DNA of 21,554 nt from Solirubrobacteraceae bacterium (GCA_016462625.1 JAEMSV010000067.1:1-21554), one strand, 5' to 3'. Shown: positions 7,917-18,567, numbered from the stretch's first letter. A program made the numbers and translations. The notes: a model not told the origin generated them from the sequence alone.

Positions 7917-9895
7917 TGCGCACGACCACCGCTGCCCTGACCCTCGCTGCCGCCCTGGCCCTTCCTGCCACGGCCGCGCACGCCTACTCGGACGATCTGG
8001 ACCCGACCTACGGGACGAACGGCCGGACCGCCCTTGCTGCCGGCAACGAGTACACCGAGGTCGATGATGCGCTCGAGCACGACGGAAAGGTGGTGATCTC
8101 CGGCCTGGCCAAACACAACGGCGAGCGCCAGATCTACATCGCGCGCGTCGATGCGAACGGCAGCCCGGACGCCACCTTCGGCTCCGGTGGCAAGACGCTG
8201 ACGGACCTGGCGCCGGGCATGTGGGAGGGCGTCTCGTCGGTCGAGCGCCAGACCGACGGCCGCTACCTCGTCGCGGGCTACAGCGACGCGCTCGTCAACG
8301 GCATCACCCAGCACCGCGTGACGCTCGTTCGCTACAACGCGAACGGCTCGCTCGACAACGGCAAGGCCGGCGACAGCACGCCCGGCGACGAGTACGGGGT
8401 CGACGGGATCGTCAAGTGGCTGCCGTCCGGCACGGAGTCGGCCTCGGCCTGGCAGATGGTCCTCGACGCCGACGGCAAGGCGATGGTCGTCGCCAGCACC
8501 TACGGCGACGGCACCAAGCTCCAGCGCTTCACGACGACGGGCGCACTGAGCGGCGCGACCGTCAACGCCCCGGTGAACACCGCGATCGGCGAGGAGGAGA
8601 TCGTCCGCTCGGGCACCGACTACTACGCGCTGACGGAAGGCGGCGCCGTGACGGTCTACAAGCTCAACTCGTCGCTGCAGCTCGTGACCGGCTGGGGAAC
8701 CAGCGGCCACGTCACGTTCCCGAACTCGGGCGGGTGGAGCGCGATGGACATGGACCAGGCACCCGACGGTGATCTGGTGATCGCCGGGTCCTTCGGCGGC
8801 GGGAACGCGGCGGTGACCGGCCGCGTTGACGTCAACGGCACGATCGACACGGCCTACGGCGGCAAGGGCACGGGCATGGCCACGCTCGACCTCGGCCGCA
8901 AGGCCCACTACTTCCAGGGCATCGACGTCATGTCGACCGGCCGGATCGTCCTCAGCGGCTACTGGGACGGCGACCGCGACGAGCTCGTCGTGTCCCGTCT
9001 CCTGGCGAACGGGACGCCGGACCCGAGCTTCGGGGCGATGGGGAGCGTCATCGCCGGCGCACTGCCGCAGGACACCAAGGGCGTCTGGGGCTCGACCCCG
9101 TTCGTCGACGGCAACGGGAGGATCCTCGTCGCCGCGGAGGGGACGACCACCGCCAGCGTCTCGCGCGCGACGACGTTCCGCTTCGTCGGCGGGTACTCGC
9201 CTCGGCGCAGCGGCACGTGGCGGGTCACACCGGATCAGGCGCCGATCGTCGGCGACACCCTGACCTGTGATCCGGGCGCCTTCGGCGCGAACCCGACCTA
9301 CCAGTTTCAGTGGTACCGCAACTCGGGGCAGACGCTCGGCACCTCGCAGACGGAGAAGGCGACCCAGTCGCTGGTGGGTCAGGTGCTGTGGTGCGAGCTG
9401 AGCGCGTCGTACGGCAACGACCTGCACTCGCCGCTGCTGGTCACCCCGCTCACGGAGAAGGTCGCGAACCCGCCAGCCCCGCCGAAGCCGGCGCCGCAGC
9501 AGCCCAGTACGCCGAAGCCGGTCGTCCAGCAGCCCGTCCAGCAGACGACGACGGTGCAGCAGCAGGGCACGACCACGACCACGACCACGCCGCAGCGCCC
9601 GTTCTTCAACTACCGGCTCGGGACCATGAAGGTCCGCAAGCACCGTCTCCAGATCAAGCTGACCCTCCCGTCCGCGGGCCGGGTCCGGGTCGCGGGCAAG
9701 AGCGGGAAGACGACCGTGTTCGTCGTCACCAAGCGGCTGAGCGCGGGCACGCGGACCCTCGACATCGGGCTCAACGCCAAGGGCCGGAAGATCCTGCGCA
9801 AGAAGGCCAAGGTCCGCGTGAAGCTCACGATCTCGGGCGCGTCCAACGCCGGGGTTCCCGGCAGCACGATCACGACGACGATCACCATCAAGTAG
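7916..9895 (+). CDS. Secreted delta-60-repeat beta-propeller protein with Ig-like and basic C-terminal domains
   Basis: 659 residues. Residues 1-23 are a signal peptide ending AHA. The next ~400 residues hold about seven units of the delta-60 type (G+[IV]V[VA][AS]G ... R+..NG..D..FG..G), suggesting a seven-bladed beta-propeller. The mature N-terminus (LDPTYGTNG) looks like the end of a unit and could close the ring with the last blade. Residues ~425-515 resemble a bacterial Ig-like domain with two cysteines (LTCDPG, LWCELS). A Pro/Gln/Thr linker (~518-560) leads to a Lys/Arg-rich beta module (~562-659) related to the end of the protein at 19462-20472. Probably extracellular or wall-associated; ligand unknown. 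It sits between argD and argG, where argF and argR are expected. No sortase or membrane anchor was seen. Confidence 0.85.
   Translation: MRTTTAALTLAAALALPATAAHAYSDDLDPTYGTNGRTALAAGNEYTEVDDALEHDGKVVISGLAKHNGERQIYIARVDANGSPDATFGSGGKTLTDLAPGMWEGVSSVERQTDGRYLVAGYSDALVNGITQHRVTLVRYNANGSLDNGKAGDSTPGDEYGVDGIVKWLPSGTESASAWQMVLDADGKAMVVASTYGDGTKLQRFTTTGALSGATVNAPVNTAIGEEEIVRSGTDYYALTEGGAVTVYKLNSSLQLVTGWGTSGHVTFPNSGGWSAMDMDQAPDGDLVIAGSFGGGNAAVTGRVDVNGTIDTAYGGKGTGMATLDLGRKAHYFQGIDVMSTGRIVLSGYWDGDRDELVVSRLLANGTPDPSFGAMGSVIAGALPQDTKGVWGSTPFVDGNGRILVAAEGTTTASVSRATTFRFVGGYSPRRSGTWRVTPDQAPIVGDTLTCDPGAFGANPTYQFQWYRNSGQTLGTSQTEKATQSLVGQVLWCELSASYGNDLHSPLLVTPLTEKVANPPAPPKPAPQQPSTPKPVVQQPVQQTTTVQQQGTTTTTTTPQRPFFNYRLGTMKVRKHRLQIKLTLPSAGRVRVAGKSGKTTVFVVTKRLSAGTRTLDIGLNAKGRKILRKKAKVRVKLTISGASNAGVPGSTITTTITIK
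9569..9589 (+). repeat. In-frame ACGACC hexanucleotide repeat (3.5 copies)
   Basis: Alternating ACG and ACC codons encode seven threonines in the linker of the propeller protein. Short perfect repeats of this kind can change length by slippage; loss or gain of whole units would stay in frame and only alter linker length. Confidence 0.8.
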
Positions 9896-9915
9896 CCCGC
9901 CCACCACGGCTGGAC

Positions 9916-9951
9916 CTCGCCCCGCGGTTGACGGATAACCTGCGGGGCGAG
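9916..9951. promoter_or_regulatory. 10-bp inverted repeat bracketing the argG promoter; candidate operator
   Basis: CTCGCCCCGC (9916-9925) and GCGGGGCGAG (9942-9951) are perfect inverse complements around a 16-base centre. The centre ends with TAACCT (9936-9941), a TANNNT-type -10 hexamer 10 bases before the ATG at 9952. The right arm abuts the start codon. If the mRNA is leaderless, the left arm is not transcribed from this promoter and the repeat would act as DNA, for example as a repressor site. If transcription enters from upstream, it would fold in RNA just before the start. It does not resemble the AT-rich ArgR box. Confidence 0.55.
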
Positions 9952-11271
9952 ATGACCGAAGAGCACCCCACCGAGCCTGTCCGCACCGAAGTCCGTCACG
10001 TCGCCGATCCGGGCCGCGTCCGGGTCGCCAGCTACCTGGCGGAGCCGGAGGAGGTGGGCCGCGTCCTGCTGCTGTACAGCGGCGGCTTGGACACGAGCGT
10101 GATGCTCAAGTGGATCCAGGACGAGTACGAGGCCGAGGTCGTCGCGCTCACCGTCGAGCTGGGTCAGCCCGGTGAGGACTACGACGTCGTCAAGGGCAAG
10201 GCGATCCAGCTCGGCGCGATCGAGGCGATCGTCCACGACGCCCGCGACGAGTTCGCCAACGAGTACCTGATCCCCGCGATCAAGGCGAACGTCAACTACG
10301 GCGACGGCTACCCGGCGTTCACCTCGCTCGGGCGGCCTCTGATTGCCAAGCTCGCAGTCGAGTACGCCCGCACGCACGGGTGCGACACGATCGCGCACGG
10401 CTGCACGGGCAAGGGCAACGACCAGGTGCGCATCGAGGCGACGGTCGCCACGCTGGCGCCCGAGCTGAAGGTCATCGCACCGGTCCGCCAGTGGAAGATG
10501 GGCCGCGACGAGGAGATCGCCTACGCCAACAAGCACGGGATCCCCGTCAAGGGCGGCAGCGAGGGCGTCGCGCCGTACTCGATCGACGACAACCTCTGGG
10601 GCCGCTCGTCGGAGGGCCGCTGGATCGAGGACCTCACCCACGCGCCCGACGACGACGTCTTCCAGCTCGTCACCCGTCCCGAGCTCGCGCCCGACGAGGC
10701 GGAGATCGTCACAGTCACCTTCGAGAAGGGCGTGCCGGTCGCACTCAACGGCGAGCAGCTCGGCATCGTCGAGCTGATCGACAAGGCCGCCGAGCTGGGC
10801 ATGAAGCATGGCGTCGGCATCCTCGACCACATCGAGGACCGGATCGTCGGCCTGAAGGTCCGCGACATCTACGAGGTTCCGGCGGCGGCGATCATCCTGC
10901 CCGCGCACAAGGAGCTCGAGCGGCTCACGGGCACGATCCACCAGAACCAGTTCAAGCCCGGCCTCGATCAGAAGTGGGCGTACCTGGTCTACGCCGGCCT
11001 GTGGTGGGAGCCGCTGCGGCTCGACCTCCAGGCGTACATCGACCACGTCAACCAGCGCGTGACGGGCACGATCGGACTGAAGCTCTACAAGGGCAGCGCG
11101 CGGGTCGTGACCCGCGAGAGCCCGAACGCCGTGTACGACGCGTCGCTGGCCTCGTTCGCGGAGTCGGGCGGCCTGTTCGCGCAGGACGCCTCACCCGGTT
11201 TCATCGAGCTGTGGTCGCTGCAGTCGCGGCTCGCGTGGCAGATGCGCGAGCGCGACGGCGCCAACGACTAG
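9952..11271 (+). CDS. argG: Argininosuccinate synthase
   Basis: Joins citrulline and aspartate with ATP to make argininosuccinate, the penultimate arginine step. The ATP-pyrophosphatase P-loop is SGGLDTS (43-49). AHGCTGKGNDQVRIE, the citrulline/aspartate site, and SIDDNLWGRSSEG, the tetramer region, are intact. From ATG at 9952 it has 439 residues, about 33 more before the P-loop than usual. An in-frame GTG at 10054 would give the ordinary length, but it lies almost on top of the GGAGG that would serve it. I chose 9952 because of the TANNNT box and the palindrome ending exactly there. Separated from argCJBD by the propeller gene, it probably has its own promoter. argH is not downstream. Confidence 0.95.
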   Translation: MTEEHPTEPVRTEVRHVADPGRVRVASYLAEPEEVGRVLLLYSGGLDTSVMLKWIQDEYEAEVVALTVELGQPGEDYDVVKGKAIQLGAIEAIVHDARDEFANEYLIPAIKANVNYGDGYPAFTSLGRPLIAKLAVEYARTHGCDTIAHGCTGKGNDQVRIEATVATLAPELKVIAPVRQWKMGRDEEIAYANKHGIPVKGGSEGVAPYSIDDNLWGRSSEGRWIEDLTHAPDDDVFQLVTRPELAPDEAEIVTVTFEKGVPVALNGEQLGIVELIDKAAELGMKHGVGILDHIEDRIVGLKVRDIYEVPAAAIILPAHKELERLTGTIHQNQFKPGLDQKWAYLVYAGLWWEPLRLDLQAYIDHVNQRVTGTIGLKLYKGSARVVTRESPNAVYDASLASFAESGGLFAQDASPGFIELWSLQSRLAWQMRERDGAND

Positions 11272-11284
11272 CCGGGGCGAGCCC

Positions 11285-12691
11285 GTGGACCCGGACGCCA
11301 CCGACGAGGTCATCGCGATCGCGTCGGCGGCAGCCCGGGAACATCTCGCCGGCATCGCCACGCGCCCGGTCCGGCCGCCCGGTGCCCAGGCCGCCGTCGA
11401 CGCCATCGACGTCGCGTTCCCCGAGGAGGGGATCGGCGCCGCGGCGGCGGTGCGGCTGCTCGCACACCACGGTGCCGGCGCGGCGATCGGGACGCCCGGG
11501 CCGCGCTTCTTCCACTTCGTCACCGGCGGGACCACGCCCGCCGCGCTGGGCGCGGACTGGCTGACGACGGCCTACGACCAGCACGCGTTCGCGCCGGTCG
11601 GCTCGCCGCTGGCGGCGCGGATCGAGACGATCGCGCTGGCCTGGATGAAGGAGCTGCTCGGGCTGCCCGCGTCCCTCGACGGCGTGATCGTCACGGGCGC
11701 GACCATGGCGAACGTCGTCGGCCTCACGGCCGCCCGGCAATGGTGGGGCGAGCAGCACGGCGTCGACGTGAGTGCCGCCGGGCTCGCGGGGCTCCCGCCC
11801 GTCCCCGTCTTCACCAGCGGGTACGTGCATTCGACGATCCCACGCGCGGCCGCGACGCTCGGGCTCGGCCGCGATCAAGTGCGGGTGCTCGCGCGCGACG
11901 ACGCCGGGCGGCTCGACCGGGACGCGCTGGTCGACGCGCTCGATGCACTGGGCGGCGCTCCCGCGATCGTCGTCGCGAACGCAGGAGAGGTGAACACCGG
12001 CGACTTCGACCCGATCGCCGAGATGGTCGAGATCGGGCATGCGCGCAACGCGTGGGTCCACGTCGACGGGGCGTTCGGGCTCTTCGCGCGGGCGAGCCCG
12101 GATCTGGCCGATCGTGCCGAGGGCGCCGCGGGCGCGGATTCGCTGACGGTTGACGGGCACAAGTGGCTGAACGTCCCGTTCGACTGCGGCTTCTCGTTCG
12201 TCCGGGACGGGCGGCTGCTCAGCGCGGCCTTCGCGGCGGGCGCGGCCTACCTGCCGGAGGCCGGCGAGGGCGATCCGATCTACGGCTTCCTGGGCCCGGA
12301 GATGTCGCGGCGGGCGCGGTCGTTCGCGGTGTACACCACGCTCGCGGCCTACGGGCGCGCCGGGTACCGCGCGCTCGTGGAGCGCAACGTCGGGCACGCC
12401 GCGCGGCTGGCCGCGCAGATCGAGGCGGCCGACGACTTCGAGCTGCTCGCGCCTGTACGGCTGAACATCGTGTGCTTCCGGCACCGCCCCCTGGGGATGG
12501 ACGGGGTCGCGCTCGACGCCCACAACGCGGCTCTCGGTGCGAGGCTGCTCGCCGACGGACGGATCTTTGCCGGCACGACGACCTATCGCGGGATGACGGC
12601 GTTCCGCCCGGCGTTCGTCAACTGGCGGACGGCCGACGCGGACGTCGACGAAATTCTGCCCACGTTGCGGGAACTAGCGCAGCAGGGGTGA
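11285..12691 (+). CDS. Group II PLP-dependent amino acid decarboxylase, substrate unknown
   Basis: 468 residues starting at GTG, 13 bases after argG, so probably cotranscribed with it. The fold is that of the aromatic amino acid/glutamate/histidine decarboxylases. IVTGATMANVVGLTAAR matches the PLP phosphate block, YVHSTIPRAAATLGLG carries the ring-stacking His, WVHVDGAFG the Asp that binds the pyridine nitrogen, and DGHKWLN the Schiff-base lysine, Lys293. All core cofactor residues are present, so it should be active. The substrate cannot be assigned; position after argG does not prove an arginine link. CGGGGCGAG stands before its start, as before argG. The 3' end overlaps the convergent gene at 12674 by 18 bases. 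Confidence 0.88.
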   Translation: MDPDATDEVIAIASAAAREHLAGIATRPVRPPGAQAAVDAIDVAFPEEGIGAAAAVRLLAHHGAGAAIGTPGPRFFHFVTGGTTPAALGADWLTTAYDQHAFAPVGSPLAARIETIALAWMKELLGLPASLDGVIVTGATMANVVGLTAARQWWGEQHGVDVSAAGLAGLPPVPVFTSGYVHSTIPRAAATLGLGRDQVRVLARDDAGRLDRDALVDALDALGGAPAIVVANAGEVNTGDFDPIAEMVEIGHARNAWVHVDGAFGLFARASPDLADRAEGAAGADSLTVDGHKWLNVPFDCGFSFVRDGRLLSAAFAAGAAYLPEAGEGDPIYGFLGPEMSRRARSFAVYTTLAAYGRAGYRALVERNVGHAARLAAQIEAADDFELLAPVRLNIVCFRHRPLGMDGVALDAHNAALGARLLADGRIFAGTTTYRGMTAFRPAFVNWRTADADVDEILPTLRELAQQG

Positions 12692-12979
12692 AGCGACCGG
12701 ATCGGGCAGGCGCTCGCGATTGAGCGCCAGTCCGACGAACGCCGCGACGATCAGCGCGGAGGCTCCGGGGCCGGGCCGGGTGAACCAGCGGTACTGCGGC
12801 CCGAGATACCAGTGGCTGCCGTGCAGCGTGAGATATCCCAGCACCTTGGGGGGAACGACGGCCGTGACCGCCAGGATCGCCCAGCGCTTCGGGGACCAGA
12901 TCGGTAGGCCTTTGTGGGCGAAGCGGCGCGCCGCGAAGCGCGCGACCAGGCCGACGACGGTGTAGCGGGAGGACGGCAT
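12674..12979 (-). CDS. Small putative membrane protein, unknown function
   Basis: 101 residues, not recognised. Starting at MPSSRYTVVG it has a basic N-terminal part, a first hydrophobic stretch at about 33-51 broken by PPK, an aromatic/Gly region (HWYLGPQYRWF) at about 56-66, and a second hydrophobic stretch at about 73-87. This suggests a two-pass or hairpin inner-membrane protein with basic ends. Support for the gene: it fills an otherwise empty 340-base gap, and TAGATT lies 8 bases before the ATG, the leaderless pattern seen elsewhere in the window. The plus-strand frame over the same bases looks like a shadow (low hydrophobicity, no start signal). It overlaps the 3' end of the decarboxylase by 18 bases, tail to tail. 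Confidence 0.55.
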   Translation of the reverse strand: MPSSRYTVVGLVARFAARRFAHKGLPIWSPKRWAILAVTAVVPPKVLGYLTLHGSHWYLGPQYRWFTRPGPGASALIVAAFVGLALNRERLPDPVASPLLR

Positions 12980-12987
12980 CGGGCGGG

Positions 12988-12993
12988 AATCTA
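12988..12993 (-). promoter_or_regulatory. Candidate -10 box (TAGATT) for the small membrane protein
   Basis: On the minus strand TAGATT is followed by CCCGCCCG and then the ATG at 12979. There is no Shine-Dalgarno in these 8 bases. It shares a 55-base divergent region with the promoter of the plus-strand gene at 13035. Confidence 0.4.
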
Positions 12994-13021
12994 CCCCCTC
13001 CTGACCGTCCGAACCCCCGCG

Positions 13022-13027
13022 TAGCTT
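13022..13027 (+). promoter_or_regulatory. Candidate -10 box (TAGCTT) for the SCP2-like gene
   Basis: TAGCTT is followed by CCCGCCC and then ATG at 13035, mirroring the minus-strand element 28 bases away. CTGACC at 13001-13006 is a weak -35 match with a short 15-base spacer. Confidence 0.4.
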
Positions 13028-13034
13028 CCCGCCC

Positions 13035-14888
13035 ATGGTTCCTGCGGTTCCGCCCGAATTCGCCCCGGTCGAGGTCGACCGCGTCGTGTGGTCCCCCACG
13101 GGCCCCGACACGGGCACCGTCGAAGTCGTCATCGAGGGTCGCTGGCGCGGTGCGCCGTTGCCCACGACTCCGCTTCTGCTCGTGGAGGAGGCCGGCCTGC
13201 GGCGGCGCTTCGGCGCGCGCGGCGAGCAGCTGCCGTCGGTGGCCGGATCCTTCAGCGCGTCCTTCACGCTTCCGGCGCGGCTGCGCGACGAGCTGCAGGC
13301 CGGTGCCGCCCTGCGCATGGGCGCCGCCGAGATGGCGCTGCCTGCCGCGCGCATCGGCGCCACGGTCGGCGGCGGCGCGGACGTCATCGAGCCCTCGGTG
13401 CTCATGGACCGCCGTGCGCGGCGCGAGGAGCCGGCGATCCTGGCCGAGAAGATCGAGGTCGAGCGGGCCGCCCGCGCGCGGGCCGAGGCGGAGCGCGACG
13501 CGCTGGCCGAAGAGGTCGCCGCGGTGAAGGCCGCTGTCCCGGCGTCGGGCCTCGAGCTGGACGAGCTGCGCCGGCTCCGGACGCGCGTCGACGATCTGAA
13601 CGACGCGCTCGTGGCGCTCGCCGGCGAGCTGCGCGTGCGCCTGCGCGACGAGGCCGCCGCGCGCTGGGTCGCCGAGGCCGAGCTGCGCACCGAGCGTGCC
13701 CACGTGGGCGCGCTCAGCGCCGAGCTGAGCACCCTGCGCGACGGCAAGCGAGCCGAGCCGGCCGCCCAGGTGGAACGGGCACTGCCGCCGGCCTACGCGC
13801 CGCCTCCGGAGGTCGACGCGACGATCGCGAACCTCGGCCGCGCCGCGGACCGGCTGCGCGAGCGCGCCGAGCACCTCGCGGCCGACGCCGAGCAGACGCC
13901 GGGTCCCGTCGCCGAGCCGCAGCAGGAGCCCGTCGCGACGCCGCCGCCCGCCGCCGCGGTCCATCCTCCGGTCCCGTCGCCGCTCGACGACGATCCCGCG
14001 GCCCTCGCGGAGGTCGTCGACGCGTTCGGGGTGACGATCGAGCAGGACGCGATCGTGCCGGACGCTGAACCGGAGCTTGCGGCCGTCGAGCCGCTGCCCG
14101 ACCCGGCGGGCCCGCGCGTGGAACGGGTCGTCGAGCTCGCGCCGCGGATCGTCCACGACCACGTCTTCACCTTCTGGCTGACGAACGCGATCGAGAAGCT
14201 CGACGCCGTCGACCGAGAGGCGGCGGCGGACAGCGTCGTCGCGCTGCTCCCGCTCCAGGGGCCGGCGATGCGGCGCAAGCTTGCCTACGACCTGACGGTG
14301 GAGCCGGGTGGCGCCCGTCGGATCGTGCTCGGCAAGCGCACGTTCGCGATGGAGGATCGGTTCGACGGTGATGAGCAGCCCAAGCCCGACGTGGCCGTGA
14401 GCGGCACGCCGGGGAACCTGGCGCCGCTGGTCGCCGGCGGCGCGCTGCGCGGCGTGTCCCTCGAGGTCTCGGGGCGCAAGCGCAAGCTCAAGAAGCTGGC
14501 CCGCGCCCGCCGTCGCCCGGTGACGCTGGGCGACGTCGTCCGCGCCGAGGTGCCGTTCGACTGCGGGCTGGCCCTGAAGCTCCTGGCCGTCTCGGTCTCA
14601 CCGGAGTGGACCTCGGGCTACGTCTTCCACGTCGCCTATCGCGTCGGCGAGGACGACCACGAGACCTGGGTCATCGACGTCGCCGATGGCCGGCCGCTGA
14701 CGGTCGAGGCCCGCGACAGCCCGACGGCGACCGCGACGGTCGAGGCGCCGTCCTGCGCCGGGCTGCTGGCCCACCTGACCCGGACCGAGCCTCCCGCCGA
14801 GGGCCCGACGACCGTCGCGGGGGACTTCGCGGCGGCCGCTTCGCTCGCGCGCTGGTTCGACCGGGCGCAGGGCTTCAAGATCCTGTGA
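13035..14888 (+). CDS. Multidomain protein: beta domain, coiled coil, two SCP2-like domains
   Basis: 617 residues with no signal peptide or membrane segment, so probably cytoplasmic. Residues 1-110 look like a beta-sandwich. Residues ~130-228 are a charged, Ala/Glu/Arg-rich coiled coil. A Pro/Ala-rich linker spans ~290-335. The end appears to hold two divergent SCP2 (sterol carrier/lipid-binding) units: ~375-485 (DVAVSGTPGNLAPLVAGG ... KLKKLARA) and ~495-617, whose end is clearest (DVADGRPLTVEARDSP ... VAGDFAAAASLARWF). SCP2 domains have a hydrophobic cavity for lipids, but bacterial relatives often have no known ligand. The N-terminal part and the overall fusion are not recognised. The stop codon lies in the left arm of a hairpin. 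Confidence 0.75.
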   Translation: MVPAVPPEFAPVEVDRVVWSPTGPDTGTVEVVIEGRWRGAPLPTTPLLLVEEAGLRRRFGARGEQLPSVAGSFSASFTLPARLRDELQAGAALRMGAAEMALPAARIGATVGGGADVIEPSVLMDRRARREEPAILAEKIEVERAARARAEAERDALAEEVAAVKAAVPASGLELDELRRLRTRVDDLNDALVALAGELRVRLRDEAAARWVAEAELRTERAHVGALSAELSTLRDGKRAEPAAQVERALPPAYAPPPEVDATIANLGRAADRLRERAEHLAADAEQTPGPVAEPQQEPVATPPPAAAVHPPVPSPLDDDPAALAEVVDAFGVTIEQDAIVPDAEPELAAVEPLPDPAGPRVERVVELAPRIVHDHVFTFWLTNAIEKLDAVDREAAADSVVALLPLQGPAMRRKLAYDLTVEPGGARRIVLGKRTFAMEDRFDGDEQPKPDVAVSGTPGNLAPLVAGGALRGVSLEVSGRKRKLKKLARARRRPVTLGDVVRAEVPFDCGLALKLLAVSVSPEWTSGYVFHVAYRVGEDDHETWVIDVADGRPLTVEARDSPTATATVEAPSCAGLLAHLTRTEPPAEGPTTVAGDFAAAASLARWFDRAQGFKIL

Positions 14889-14918
14889 CATCCCGCGGCC
14901 TGCGGCCTTGGATGTCAC
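14885..14918. repeat. Stop-codon hairpin 3: 9-bp perfect inverted repeat with TGC tip
   Basis: GTGACATCC (14885-14893) and GGATGTCAC (14910-14918) are exact inverse complements. The interior holds GGCC-TGC-GGCC (14897-14907). The left arm contains the TGA of the preceding gene (14886-14888). The design matches hairpin 1 after argC although the stem sequences are unrelated. There is no T-run. Confidence 0.8.
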
Positions 14919-14949
14919 TGCGAGAACTCGCCTGCGGCTCGCTCTCGCA
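14919..14949. repeat. Stop-codon hairpin 4: 7-bp perfect inverted repeat with TGC tip
   Basis: TGCGAGA (14919-14925) pairs with TCTCGCA (14943-14949). The 17-base interior begins ACTCGC and contains GCC-TGC-GGC (14930-14938). It starts at the base after hairpin 3 ends. Its interior closely resembles that of hairpin 1 (both begin ACTCGC and contain GCTCG after the TGC tip). Confidence 0.75.
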
Positions 14950-14964
14950 CCCCATGATGTTTAT

Positions 14965-14977
14965 CCGCAATGTGCGG
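14965..14977. repeat. Small palindrome upstream of dnaE (CCGCA-ATG-TGCGG)
   Basis: A perfect 5-bp inverted repeat with a 3-base centre in the spacer between the SCP2-like gene and dnaE. Together with hairpins 3 and 4 it accounts for most of the 130-base gap. It could be a regulatory site for dnaE or the end of the upstream transcript. It lacks a T-run and is not a LexA-box match. Confidence 0.35.
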
Positions 14978-15009
14978 GGAGCCTGTGTGTCTATGTCCGA
15001 TCCGACGCC

Positions 15010-15015
15010 TAATCT
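15010..15015 (+). promoter_or_regulatory. Candidate -10 box (TAATCT) for dnaE
   Basis: TAATCT lies 3 bases before the ATG at 15019, too close for that codon to follow the transcription start. It lies 9 bases before an in-frame GTG at 15025, the distance seen at the other leaderless candidates. It therefore bears on which dnaE start is used. No Shine-Dalgarno precedes either codon. Confidence 0.4.
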
Positions 15016-15018
15016 CGG

Positions 15019-18563
<3,545 letters not shown>

Positions 18564-18567
<4 letters not shown>

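Noticed and set aside
7694..9907. Long minus-strand frame over the propeller gene
   Set aside because: No start signal, Arg/Asp/Val-rich shadow composition, whereas the plus strand has signal peptide, repeats and Shine-Dalgarno.
9928..9933. TTGACG as a -35 box for argG
   Set aside because: It lies only two bases before the candidate -10 TAACCT, far too close for a promoter spacer.
12720..12965. Plus-strand frame over the small membrane protein gene
   Set aside because: Its product is polar and unpatterned and has no upstream signal; the minus-strand frame has two hydrophobic segments and a TANNNT box.
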